DNA of 60,603 bases from JADGGV01 sp035715725 (GTDB lineage Bacteria > Gemmatimonadota > Gemmatimonadetes > Longimicrobiales > RSA9), in the NCBI GenBank assembly GCA_035715725.1, contig DASTKT010000213.1, forward strand, positions 1 to 60,603. Reading direction: 5' to 3'. Below the pieces are notes generated by a model that did not search any database, was not told the DNA's origin, and worked only from the letters and a program-made list of their open reading frames with translations. Of this stretch, positions 16,109 to 24,465 are shown in pieces; position 1 is the stretch's first letter, and every line of letters begins with the position of its first letter. The translations under genes were made by a program, and so were the position numbers.

Positions 16109-16554
16109 TTCGTCTTCGGCGCCGGGCAGACTCCGGGCGCGGGGTGAACGAACGGTCTGCCGATCACGGCGAGGGCGGGCCGGATGCGGACCGCCGCCCA
16201 GGAACGCACCGCATCGCCGGCACCGGTAAGTTGGGTGTTCCGGGCCCGGGACGCGAGCGCCCCCACGCCGAGCGCCGTCCGTCCGGGTGCTCGAATCCCC
16301 GGGGGCGGAAGCGGGGTGAGGTTACAACCCCGCGCCCCGGCGCGCGACGCCACGCTGCGGCGCGCCGGAACCCTCCACCCGCCGCGGCGCTTAGACCGTC
16401 CGACCGCCCGTTCCAGCGCCGCGCGTGGTTGCCCGGCCCGGCGCGCGCGGGTAGGTTCGCGCCACTTCCGGACATTCCTGGTGGGGCCGACGCCCGGCAC
16501 GAGCGCGCGGGCGTGGGGGCCCGTTTCACTCTCCGACCCGCGATCGCTCGACCG
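16109..16554. other. Divergent intergenic region
   Basis: 446 bases between the MBL gene and the TonB receptor, so it must hold both promoters. Very GC-rich, with several short palindromes such as GGGGCG/CGCCCC clusters. I looked for a cobalamin riboswitch (B12 box) because the receptor is BtuB-like and did not find a convincing one. Confidence 0.4.
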
Positions 16555-18387
16555 ATGAAGCTTCAGTCGCTCCCGTCCGCCACGCTCCTCCTCGCCCTCG
16601 TCGCCACGCCGCTCGCCGGCCAGACGCCCTACCCGCTCGACACGCTGCGCGTGAGCGTCGGCTCGCGGGCGGATCCGCGGCTGCCCTCGGCCACGCGCTC
16701 GGTGGAGGTGCTGACCGCGGACGACATTCGCCGGCTCCCCGCCCGGACGCTCGCCGACGTGCTCGGGTGGGCGCTCGGCGTGGACGTGCTGGCGCGCTCG
16801 CCGGCGCAGGCGGACGTCGGGATCCGCGGGTCGAGCGCGGAGCAGGTGCTCGTGCTCGTCGACGGCGCGCGGGCGACGGACCCGCAGACGGCGCACTTCG
16901 CGCTGGACCAGACCGTTCCGCTCGACGACGTGGAGCGGATCGAGATCCTGCGCGGTCCGGCCTCCGCGCTCTACGGCGCCGACGCGCTGGGCGGCGTCAT
17001 CAACATCGTGACGCGGGGCGCCGGCGGGGTGACGGCGCGGGCCGAGGGCGGCTCGTTCGGCAGCGGGACGGCGAGCCTGCGGGCCGGTGGCGGCTCGGCC
17101 GGCGCCCACGGCCGGGCGGCGGTCGAGCTCCAGCGCTCGGACGGCTTCCGCCCCGGGACGGACGTCCGGGCGGCCGTGCTGCACGGCGGCGGAGCGGTGG
17201 GCGTCGGCGGGCGGGATCTGCGCGCGGACGTGGGCTGGGCGGCGCGCGACTTCGGCGCGCGGGCGTTCTACACGCCGCCGGCGGCGCCGTACGACGAGTA
17301 CGAGAAGACGCGCACCGGCACGCTGCTCCTGAGCTGGGCGGCGCCCGCCGCGGCGCGCCTCGCCGTGACGCCGCGCGTCAGCATTCGTCGCCACGACGAC
17401 GACTTCGTGCTGAAGCGCGACGACCCGTCCTTCTACCAGAACGTGCACCGCTCCTGGCAGGCCGGCGCCGAGCTGGTCGGGCGCTGGATGGCGCCCGCCA
17501 CGCGCCTGGCGTGGGGCGTGGAGGGCTACCGCGACATCCTGCGCAGCAGCAGCCTCGGCGACCGGGAGGAGTCGCGCGCGGGGGCGTTCGGCGAGGTCTC
17601 CGTCGGTGAGGTCGGGCGCGCGGTGTTGACCGGCGGCCTGCGCGAGGACTGGCACTCGCGCTACGGCGCGTTCCTGGCCCCCTCGCTGGCGGGCGCGGTC
17701 TGGGCCGCGCCGGCGCTGCGGCTGCGCGCCTCCGCCGGGCGGGCGTTCCGCGCGCCGACGTGGACGGACCGCTACTACCGCGACCCCGCCAACGTCGGCG
17801 ACCCGGAGCTGCGCCCGGAGCGGGCGTGGGCGGGGGAGGCGGGGGCGGACCTCGTCGCCCGGAGCGGCGCGCGCCTCTCCGCGACCGGCTTCGTCCGTCG
17901 CGCCACCGACCTGATCGACTGGGTACGCGACGCCGGCGCCCCCGCCACCTCCCCCTGGTTCGCGCGGAACGTCGGCCGCGTCACGTTCCGCGGCGTGGAG
18001 CTCGAGGGCTCGACGCTGGATCCGCTCGGCACCCGCTGGACCGTGCGCGCGGCGGCGCTGTCGCTGACGGCGGACGAGGCCGCCGCCGGCTCGAAGTACG
18101 CGCTCCGGCCGCTCGACCGCACGGCGTCGCTCGCGCTCGACCGGCCGCTCGGGCGGGGCGTCGGCTTCGGCGCGCGGACCGCGTACGAGCGCCGCGCGGG
18201 CGAGGACGGGCACTGGCTGGTGGACGCGCGCCTTCGCGCCGGCTGGCCGGAGCTGTCGCTCTACCTGGATGGCCGCAACCTCACCGGCGCGCGCTACCTC
18301 GACGTGTCGGGGACGACCGCGCCGGGGCGGGCGCTCTACCTCGGCGTGGAGTGGACTCGGCGCGGCGGCGCCGGCGGGGACCGGTAG
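16555..18387 (+). CDS. TonB-dependent outer-membrane receptor (BtuB/vitamin- or siderophore-type)
   Basis: 610 aa with a signal peptide (SATLLLALVATPLAG). The plug domain (about residues 45-150) shows SVEVLTADDIRRLPARTLAD, VGIRGSSAEQVLVLVDG, and the classic ERIEILRGPASALYGADALG with GGVINIVT. The remainder is a beta-barrel rich in alternating hydrophobic strands, ending in GRALYLGVEWTRR. The short barrel (about 450 aa) and the plug style resemble BtuB-like receptors. The ligand cannot be read from the sequence. No TonB box is obvious; the mature N-terminus YPLDTLRVSV may serve. Confidence 0.9.
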   Translation: MKLQSLPSATLLLALVATPLAGQTPYPLDTLRVSVGSRADPRLPSATRSVEVLTADDIRRLPARTLADVLGWALGVDVLARSPAQADVGIRGSSAEQVLVLVDGARATDPQTAHFALDQTVPLDDVERIEILRGPASALYGADALGGVINIVTRGAGGVTARAEGGSFGSGTASLRAGGGSAGAHGRAAVELQRSDGFRPGTDVRAAVLHGGGAVGVGGRDLRADVGWAARDFGARAFYTPPAAPYDEYEKTRTGTLLLSWAAPAAARLAVTPRVSIRRHDDDFVLKRDDPSFYQNVHRSWQAGAELVGRWMAPATRLAWGVEGYRDILRSSSLGDREESRAGAFGEVSVGEVGRAVLTGGLREDWHSRYGAFLAPSLAGAVWAAPALRLRASAGRAFRAPTWTDRYYRDPANVGDPELRPERAWAGEAGADLVARSGARLSATGFVRRATDLIDWVRDAGAPATSPWFARNVGRVTFRGVELEGSTLDPLGTRWTVRAAALSLTADEAAAGSKYALRPLDRTASLALDRPLGRGVGFGARTAYERRAGEDGHWLVDARLRAGWPELSLYLDGRNLTGARYLDVSGTTAPGRALYLGVEWTRRGGAGGDR

Positions 18388-18492
18388 CGCGCCTGCACGC
18401 CGGGGGCGCACGCCGGACCCGTGGGCCGGCGACGCGGGCGACGCGGTTTCGGCTCGAGGACGCGCCCCGCGGCGTCCGGCGCCGCGGCCCGG

Positions 18493-18936
18493 TCAAGCGA
18501 TTTCGATGAGCGCGGAGCCGAGCTCCGGGTGCATCCGCCGCACGAGGTGCGCGGGCGTCTCCATGAGGGTCACCTCGAGCGTCGGTCGTACGTGGCCTTC
18601 CATGAGGTGCCCGCCGCGCGTCGTCCCGTCGGAGAGGCCGAGAACGGTGTGCGCGTGGAGGTCGGGCGCGCCGTCCTCGCCCCGGACGACGTCGCCGACC
18701 AGCGACAGGACCTCGACCTGCTGCCGGATCGGGATCGGCTGGCCGGCCTTCCGCTCCCAGTCGAAGTACGCCACGACCGCGCGCTCGAACGCGCCCAAGC
18801 CGACGAACGACGCGCCGCCGATCTGCTCCTGGGCGGCGAAGGCGAGGAGGCTCTCCTTCGCCTCTTCGCCAGGTTCGAGGACGATGACCCACATCCGCGG
18901 CGAGCCGTTCCCGCCGCCCACCAGTTTGCTCTGCAT
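18493..18936 (-). CDS. PPC-domain (DUF296) DNA-binding-like protein
   Basis: 147 aa that form a single PPC/DUF296 domain. Characteristic pieces are VIVLEPGEEAKESLLAFA, ASFVGLGAFERAVVAYFDWE, DLHAHTVLGL, and GGHLMEGHVRPTLEVTLM. Bacterial members form trimers and some bind a metal through the conserved His residues (HAH, GGHLMEGHV). A DNA-binding role is known for plant AT-hook fusions, not for the bacterial proteins. It is convergent with the TonB receptor gene, with about 105 bases between. Confidence 0.85.
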   Translation of the reverse strand: MQSKLVGGGNGSPRMWVIVLEPGEEAKESLLAFAAQEQIGGASFVGLGAFERAVVAYFDWERKAGQPIPIRQQVEVLSLVGDVVRGEDGAPDLHAHTVLGLSDGTTRGGHLMEGHVRPTLEVTLMETPAHLVRRMHPELGSALIEIA

Positions 18937-19186
18937 TCTCGGGTCTCCGATCGTATCCCGGTCCAGCGGCGCCCTCGCGGCGTGGCGCGACAGCGTGAAT
19001 CTCCGGCCGCGGGCCGCGGGCCGGCCATTGGCCGTTGGGGCATCGCGGGCGGGGTCGCGGCCGCCGCCCGGAACGCCTCGAACGAGCCCGCCCGGATCGC
19101 GGTCGGGCCCTCGCAGCGCTGCGCGCGCTTGCGGAGGTGAGCGCGACCGCCGATTCTCCGACCTCCCTCACCCTCCGGAGGAGCCC

Positions 19187-19573
19187 ATGCTCGAGCGCCA
19201 ACGGATCCCCACGGCCGCGCCGTGGGCCGCGATGATCGGGTATTCACGCGCCGTGCGGGCCGGCCGCGACGTGCACGTCTCCGGCACCGCGCCCGTGGGC
19301 GAGGACGGCTCCATCCTCCATCCGCGCGACCCGTACAACCAGGCGCGCCGCTGCTGCGAGATCATCCTGGCCGCGCTGCGCGAGGCCGGCGCCGAGGCGG
19401 AGCACGTCGTGCGCACCCGCATCTACCTCCGCCACGCCGAGCACTGGATGGACGTCGGCACCGCCCACGACGAGGCGTTCGGCAGCGCCCGCCCGGCCAC
19501 GACCATGGTGGTGGTGGCGGGGTTCATCGATCCGGCGATCCTGGTGGAGATCGAGGCGGACGCCGTTCTCTAG
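19187..19573 (+). CDS. RidA-family deaminase-like protein
   Basis: 128 aa of the YjgF/YER057c/UK114 fold. Seen: GYSRAVRAGRDVHVSGTAPV, EIILAALREAGAEAEHVVRT with the conserved Arg, and RPATTMVVVAGFIDPAILVE with the substrate-site Glu at the end (IEADAVL). RidA proteins hydrolyse reactive enamine/imine intermediates; this subgroup (RidA-like) may have another substrate. A very good GGAGGAG at 19177-19183 precedes ATG 19187. Confidence 0.88.
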   Translation: MLERQRIPTAAPWAAMIGYSRAVRAGRDVHVSGTAPVGEDGSILHPRDPYNQARRCCEIILAALREAGAEAEHVVRTRIYLRHAEHWMDVGTAHDEAFGSARPATTMVVVAGFIDPAILVEIEADAVL

Positions 19574-19628
19574 CGAGGGAAGTTCCCGCCCGGGGGGGCC
19601 TGGCTCACTCGGGCGCCGCGGCGCCCGG

Positions 19629-19666
19629 AAAAAAAAGGGCAGCCATCCCGCACGATGGCTGCCCTT
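19629..19666 (-). terminator. Strong Rho-independent terminator
   Basis: A 12-bp stem, AAGGGCAGCCAT/ATGGCTGCCCTT, at 19635-19666. It is followed on the minus strand by eight T (A run at 19629-19636). It ends the transcript of the winged-helix gene upstream at 19760-20065. In the plus direction the hairpin could also help stop the RidA message. Confidence 0.85.
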
Positions 19667-19759
19667 GGAATGGGCGACTGGAATGGCGTGGCAAGGGGGC
19701 CACAAGGTGGGTTTCGCAATCGCCTCGCCTTCTACTACGGCAAGGCCTGCGCCAGGGTT

Positions 19760-20065
19760 TCAACCCGCGGCGTCGCCTTCGGGCGACGGGTCCCCGGGAC
19801 CGATCTCCGAGGGCGGCAGCGACTCGACGTGGTCGATCCCCGCGGCCGTGATGCGGAGCAGGCCGGAGCGGTGGTCGTCGACCATGACCCAGCCCTTTTC
19901 TTCAAGGTAGCCAACGAGTTTCGCCACTTCCGCCGGCTCGATGCCGAGCTCCTCCCCGATGTCGAACGCGGACACGAACTCGGCCACGCTGGCGTCGGTG
20001 CGGGCGTAGAGCCGCAGCATGAAGTCGGTCCGGTGTCGCCTCCGGCGGGCGATGATCTCCTGCAT
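19760..20065 (-). CDS. Small winged-helix protein
   Basis: 101 aa. The central helices AEFVSAFDIGEELGIEPAEV and AKLVGYLEEKGWVMVDDH form a helix-turn-helix with wing, as in archaeal/bacterial wHTH regulators, ending GLLRITAAGIDHVESL. An N-terminal RRRRH patch could touch DNA. The last 20 residues are acidic and Pro-rich. The partner gene is unknown. It is followed by a strong terminator, so probably monocistronic. Confidence 0.72.
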   Translation of the reverse strand: MQEIIARRRRHRTDFMLRLYARTDASVAEFVSAFDIGEELGIEPAEVAKLVGYLEEKGWVMVDDHRSGLLRITAAGIDHVESLPPSEIGPGDPSPEGDAAG

Positions 20066-20164
20066 GCGGCCGTCCGTTCGCGGGAAAGAGTGACCGGGGG
20101 TGGGAAACTAGTATCGAGTGGCGTCGGCGCGCGTCGTCGGGCCGCGGAGCGCGCCGGCGCCGGC

Positions 20165-20608
20165 CTACTCGACGGTGACGTGGATGACGAAGACCTGGCT
20201 CTGGTTCATCGGCAGCTCGCCCGCGCGGGTGAGGTACAGCTCGACGTCCGCCTGGCCCGGGCCGACGGCGCGGAAGCGGAACGTCTCGGTCTGCGCCGAC
20301 CCGACCTCGCCGAGGCTCGGCGCGCGCATCGGCTGCCCTCGCACTTCGACCACGGCCCGGTCCAGTTCCCCGACGCGCCATTCCAGCAGGGTGGCGGCGG
20401 GCGGCACCGGGAGCGTCACGGTCAGCTCCTGGCCGAGCACGAGGCGCGCGTAGCCGCGGTTGTCCGACGCGTCGAGGCGGACGGGGGGGAGCGGCGCCTG
20501 CCGTTCCGCGCCGGTCGCCTGGCGGTGCGCGCAGCCGGCAAGCGTCGCCGCTGCGAAGGCCAGGCCAAGCACCGCGCGCAGCGCACGCCGTCTGGCTTCC
20601 GCGGACAT
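20165..20608 (-). CDS. Chagasin-like (I42) lipoprotein
   Basis: 147 aa with a lipoprotein signal: LGLAFAAATLAGC gives the lipobox LAGC with the acylated Cys near residue 26. The mature part looks like a single beta-sandwich: LGQELTVTLPVPPAATLLEW, then TETFRFRAVGPGQADVELYL and VFVIHVTVE. These correspond to strand patterns of inhibitor family I42 (chagasin-like cysteine-protease inhibitors). The NPTTG loop is not obvious, so the fold call is better supported than inhibitor activity. Confidence 0.62.
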   Translation of the reverse strand: MSAEARRRALRAVLGLAFAAATLAGCAHRQATGAERQAPLPPVRLDASDNRGYARLVLGQELTVTLPVPPAATLLEWRVGELDRAVVEVRGQPMRAPSLGEVGSAQTETFRFRAVGPGQADVELYLTRAGELPMNQSQVFVIHVTVE

Positions 20609-20782
20609 GGACGTGCCTCCCTCGATGAACGCCGCTCGCCCGGCGCCGGCTCGTGCATTTCAGGTGCCGCCGGGCGTTCCCGCCGCGCCGCTCCCGCCGC
20701 GCCGCCGCGCCCGGGAAGGCGCGCCGCGGGTTGCCGCGTCCCGGGAGCGGGATGTGCCGCACGGCGACGCGGCAGGCCGCCG

Positions 20783-21643
20783 TCACCGCCCCAGCGCCGC
20801 GATCCGCTCGCGCACCAGCCCGAGCACGACCTGGATGCGGCGGTCCCAGTACTCCCACTCGTGGGCGCCATGCGTCTCGTGGTACTCGTACGGGATGCCG
20901 CGCTCCGCCAGCACCGCCGTGACCTCGCGGTTGCTCGCGAGCAGCCCGTCGGATGTGCCGCAGTCGAGGTAGAAGTACGGGAGGCGCTTCGGGTCGGCCG
21001 TGCGCAGCCGCTCGACCAGGTCCGCCGCCTTCCGCGCCTCGCTCCCGACCGGACCGAACACCGCCTCCAGCTCCATGTCCGTGCTCGTCCGCACCGGCCC
21101 CGCCGCGCCGGAGATGCTGGCCGCCAGCGAGTACTTCCCCGGGTTCTTGAGCGAGAGCATGAGCGCGCCGTAGCCGCCCATGCTCAGCCCGCCGATGAAG
21201 CGCGCCTGGGGGAACGGCAGCGAGCGGTAGTTCGCATCGACGTAGTCCACCACGTCCCGGGCGACGTAGTCCTCGAAGCGCTGCGTCGTATCTCGGACCG
21301 CATTGGCGTACCACGAGTTGCCCGCGTCCGGCATGACCACGATGAGCGGCAGGTCGGCCGTGTAGGCGAGGAGGTTCGTGCGCGTCAGCCAGTTGTCGTA
21401 GCCGCCGCCGTAGCCGTGGAGCAGGTAGAGCACGGCGTAGCGGCGCGCGCCGGAGGCGTACCCGGCCGGGAGCACGATGGCCGCCTGGCGCGGCTTCGGC
21501 AGCTTCCCGGGGATCGTCACGACCTGCACGCGGGGATCCTCCGGGAACTTGCGGACGGCCTGCGCCTCGAGCGGCGGGGCGACGGACAGCGCGACGGCGG
21601 TCGCGCCGAGGATGCGGGGGAGCCGGGCGGAGCGGCGCGGCAT
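20783..21643 (-). CDS. Esterase D-type alpha/beta hydrolase, secreted
   Basis: 286 aa with a signal peptide ending near EAQA. An esterase family (PF00756) core: YLLHGYGGGYDNW, nucleophile elbow FIGGLSMGGYGAL (Ser about residue 155), an Asp in DCGTSDGLL, and the catalytic His in THGAHEWEYW. This group includes feruloyl esterases, S-formylglutathione hydrolase and antigen-85-like acyltransferases. Secretion and the GYGGG oxyanion loop favour an extracellular carbohydrate or phenolic esterase. ATG 21643 is chosen over the in-frame GTG at 21646. Confidence 0.86.
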   Translation of the reverse strand: MPRRSARLPRILGATAVALSVAPPLEAQAVRKFPEDPRVQVVTIPGKLPKPRQAAIVLPAGYASGARRYAVLYLLHGYGGGYDNWLTRTNLLAYTADLPLIVVMPDAGNSWYANAVRDTTQRFEDYVARDVVDYVDANYRSLPFPQARFIGGLSMGGYGALMLSLKNPGKYSLAASISGAAGPVRTSTDMELEAVFGPVGSEARKAADLVERLRTADPKRLPYFYLDCGTSDGLLASNREVTAVLAERGIPYEYHETHGAHEWEYWDRRIQVVLGLVRERIAALGR

Positions 21644-21815
21644 CACGGAGTCTCCTGGTCCGGGTGGCGGCGGGGACGCGGGATTCTAGCACATCGGCGG
21701 GTGGCGGGACCAGGCGCGGGGCTCGTGAAGGGAGGGGGGGCGTCACGCGAAGCCGCGGAGCTGAACGGACAAGCCGCGAAGAGGACGCTCGCCGGGCGCG
21801 TGGGCAGGGACGGGA

Positions 21816-21985
21816 ACGGAAAATTTCACCGCGGAGGCGCAGAGGGCTCAGAGGATTGGCGGGCGCCGGCGGCTCACCGGGGTGACGCACCTCCCTTTGA
21901 TGTCATGTCCGGGGTACGCAGATGGCCGGTGTGACGCCGGTATCCCCTCTGTGCACTCTGCGCCTCCGCGGTGTGCTTTTATCGG
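21816..21985. repeat. Dispersed repeat family A, copy 1 (long foldback)
   Basis: It starts GGGAACGGAAAATTTCACC, passes the core TTTGATGTCATGTCCGG, and ends in CTCTGCGCCTCCGCGGTG. The two ends are inverted: CACCGCGGAGGCGCAGAG at about 21827 is complementary to CTCTGCGCCTCCGCGGTG at about 21956-21973, so the copy can fold into a long hairpin. Related copies lie at 35271, 42425 and 43291. No coding capacity. Confidence 0.75.
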
Positions 21986-22016
21986 ACGTGCGGCCGCCCG
22001 CGAACGCGCGGACCCC

Positions 22017-23093
22017 CTACGCCGCCTCGAGCATCGGGTAATCCGTATACCCGTTCGGCCCCGGCGCGTAGAACGTCTCGCGCTGCGGCTCGTTCAGCGC
22101 GGCGTGCAGCGCGACGCGGCGCGGCAGGTCGGGGTTCGAGATGAAGAGGCGGCCGAAGCCGACGAGATCGGCGAGCCGCTTCGCGAGCGCGCGCCCGCCC
22201 GTCTCCGGCGTGTAGCCGCCGGTGGTGACGAGCGTCCCCTTGTAGACCGGCCGGACCATTTCCGTCGAGCAGACGCCGTGATCGTCGAGGCCGTCGTGGC
22301 CGACCGGTGCCTCGACCACGTGCAGGTAGGCCAGCGGGAAGGAGTTCAGCGCCTCGGCCGCGCGGCTGTACGTCTCCACCGGGTTGTCGTCGTGCGTGCC
22401 GTTGAGCGTGCCGCCCGGGGAGAGCCGCACGCCGACCCGCCCGTCCGGCCACTCCGAGACCGCCGCCTCGGTCACCTCCAGCAGGAAGCGCAGGCGGTTC
22501 TCGACCGAGCCGCCGTACTCGTCGTGGCGCCGGTTCGTCCCGCTCTGGAGGAACTGGTCGATCAGGTATCCGTTCGCGCCGTGGAGTTCGACGCCGTCGA
22601 AGCCGGCGCGGTGGGCCACGGCCGCCGCGTGCCGGAACTCCTCCACCACCTCGCGCACGGCGGCGGTCGTGAGCGCCCGCGGCGTCTCGTACGGCATCAT
22701 CCCGCGCGGCGTGTACGCATTGCCCGGCGCCGGGATCGGGGACGGCGCCACCGGCTTCTCGCCGTGGTAGTACGAGTGCGAGACCCGGCCCACGTGCCAG
22801 AGCTGCGCGAAGATCCGGCCGCCGGCGGCGTGCACCGCATCCGTCACCTGCCGCCAGCCGCGCTCCTGCTCCGGCGAGTAGATCCCGGGCGTCGCCTGGT
22901 ACCCCTGGCCGAGCGGCGAGACCTGCGTCGCCTCGGACACGATGAGCCCCGCCGTGGCCCGCTGTCGGTAGTACTCCGCCATCAGGTCGTTCGGCACGCA
23001 CCCCGGCGCGCGGTTGCGCGTCATCGGCGCCATGACCATGCGGTTGGGCAGCTCCAGGTCGCCCAGGCGATACGATTCCAGCAGCACGGACAT
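22017..23093 (-). CDS. nemA: Old yellow enzyme family NADH:flavin oxidoreductase (NemA-like)
   Basis: 358 aa single TIM-barrel FMN enzyme. Seen: LPNRMVMAPMTRNRA, EATQVSPLGQGYQATPGIY, FAQLWHVGRVSH, the catalytic-site FDGVELHGANGYLIDQFLQS with the His/Asn pair, NRRHDEYGGSVENRLRF, and GFGRLFISNPDLPRRV. It reduces activated C=C bonds of enals, maleimides or nitro compounds with NAD(P)H. GAGGAGG lies just before ATG 23093. It is divergent from the nitrilase gene with about 160 bases between. Confidence 0.93.
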   Translation of the reverse strand: MSVLLESYRLGDLELPNRMVMAPMTRNRAPGCVPNDLMAEYYRQRATAGLIVSEATQVSPLGQGYQATPGIYSPEQERGWRQVTDAVHAAGGRIFAQLWHVGRVSHSYYHGEKPVAPSPIPAPGNAYTPRGMMPYETPRALTTAAVREVVEEFRHAAAVAHRAGFDGVELHGANGYLIDQFLQSGTNRRHDEYGGSVENRLRFLLEVTEAAVSEWPDGRVGVRLSPGGTLNGTHDDNPVETYSRAAEALNSFPLAYLHVVEAPVGHDGLDDHGVCSTEMVRPVYKGTLVTTGGYTPETGGRALAKRLADLVGFGRLFISNPDLPRRVALHAALNEPQRETFYAPGPNGYTDYPMLEAA

Positions 23094-23255
23094 CCGACCT
23101 CCTCGTTCGGTGCTGCCGGCCGGAGTTGAAAAGTTCGTTCCGCCGCCCCGGCTCGCTTGTGCGGCGGCGCGCGCGGCGCCTACGTTCCCGCGCGCCGGCG
23201 GGCGGCGCGGCCGCACCGCGCGCCGGCCGGACCTCCACCTTCACGCGAGCTGCGA

Positions 23256-24254
23256 ATGATCGAGAGCCGAGGCGACGCGGCCGTCGCCACACCGGGCGGG
23301 GAGCCGCGCGCCGCTCCGCGCCGGCACGTCCGCGTGGCCATCGCGCAGGCGGAGGTGGCGACGTCGCTCGAGGCCGGGCTCGCGGCGACCGCCGAGCTCG
23401 TGCGCGCCGCCGGTGACGCGGGCGCGCAACTCGTCGTCTTCCCGGAGACGTGGCTCCCGGGCTACCCCGCGTGGCTCGACGTCTGCCGCGATACCGCCCT
23501 CTGGGACCACCCGCCCGTGAAGGCCGTGTTCGCGCGGATGGCCGAGCAGAGCGTCGCGGTGCCCGGCCCCGCCACGCGGGCGCTGGCCGGCATGGCGCGG
23601 GACGCCGGCGTCGTCCTCGTGGTCGGCGTCACCGAGCGCGTCGACGCCGGGGCCGGGCGAGGCACGCTCTACAACGCCATTCTCACGTTCGGCGTCGATG
23701 GCCGCCTGCTGAACCACCACCGCAAGCTCGTGCCGACGTACACCGAGCGGATGGTCTGGGGCCCCGGCGACGCCGACGGGCTGCGCGCCGTGGACACGCC
23801 CGCCGGCCGTGTGGGCTCGCTCGTCTGCTGGGAGCACTGGATGCCGCTCGCCCGCCAGGCGCTCCACGAGTCGGGGGAGGACATCCATGCCGCGCTCTGG
23901 CCGACGGCGCACGAGCTGCTCCAGGTGGCCAGCCGCGGCTACGCCTTCGAGGGGCGCTGCTTCGTCCTCGTCGCCGGCTCGCTGATGCGCGCCGCCGCGC
24001 TCCCGCCCGAGCTGGAGCCGCATCCGGGCAAGGTCCCCGGCCCGGACGCCTGGATCATGCGCGGCGGGAGCGCCGTCATCGGACCGGATGGGCGCTACGT
24101 CGTCGAGCCCGTGTACGACGAGCCGCGGCTCATCGTCGCCGACCTCGACCTGCGCCGCGTGCGGGAGGAGCGGATGACGCTCGACGTGACCGGCCACTAC
24201 CACCGGCCGGATCTGCTGCGGTTCCACGTGGAGCGGGGCGGGCGGGCGGACTGA
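23256..24254 (+). CDS. Nitrilase (carbon-nitrogen hydrolase branch 1)
   Basis: 332 aa. The catalytic Glu-Lys-Cys triad is visible: E64 in VFPETWLPGYP, K157 in HHRKLVPTYTERMVWG, and C191 in LVCWEHWMPLAR. The CWEHWMPL context is the signature of true nitrilases rather than amidases, which convert nitriles to acid plus ammonia. About 25 extra residues precede the core. No amidase or aldoxime dehydratase gene is adjacent, so the natural substrate is not indicated. Confidence 0.92.
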   Translation: MIESRGDAAVATPGGEPRAAPRRHVRVAIAQAEVATSLEAGLAATAELVRAAGDAGAQLVVFPETWLPGYPAWLDVCRDTALWDHPPVKAVFARMAEQSVAVPGPATRALAGMARDAGVVLVVGVTERVDAGAGRGTLYNAILTFGVDGRLLNHHRKLVPTYTERMVWGPGDADGLRAVDTPAGRVGSLVCWEHWMPLARQALHESGEDIHAALWPTAHELLQVASRGYAFEGRCFVLVAGSLMRAAALPPELEPHPGKVPGPDAWIMRGGSAVIGPDGRYVVEPVYDEPRLIVADLDLRRVREERMTLDVTGHYHRPDLLRFHVERGGRAD

Positions 24255-24465
24255 GCCGGAGCGCGGGCGCGGCGGACGGCGTGGAACCTGGCGGGTCCGT
24301 CGGGGATCTATCCTTCGACAGGGCTCCGGCACCGGATAGTCGCCCGGCACGGCGGGACAGTGGCCCGCCTCACGGCCACGTGCGTATCCTAAGGTCGCGA
24401 CCATCCGGTGCCGAGACTCAGAAGTTGCGGTCGGTCTCAAGATCCTCCAGACCCGCGCCGGCGCC

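Noticed and set aside
16109..16554. Possible cobalamin riboswitch upstream of the TonB receptor
   Set aside because: No B12 box or the conserved pseudoknot pieces could be found on either strand by eye; a covariance search would settle it.
15901..18411. Minus-strand open frame of over 800 codons opposite the TonB receptor
   Set aside because: The plus-strand receptor has signal peptide, plug motifs and barrel; the antisense frame is Arg/Ala-rich and featureless.
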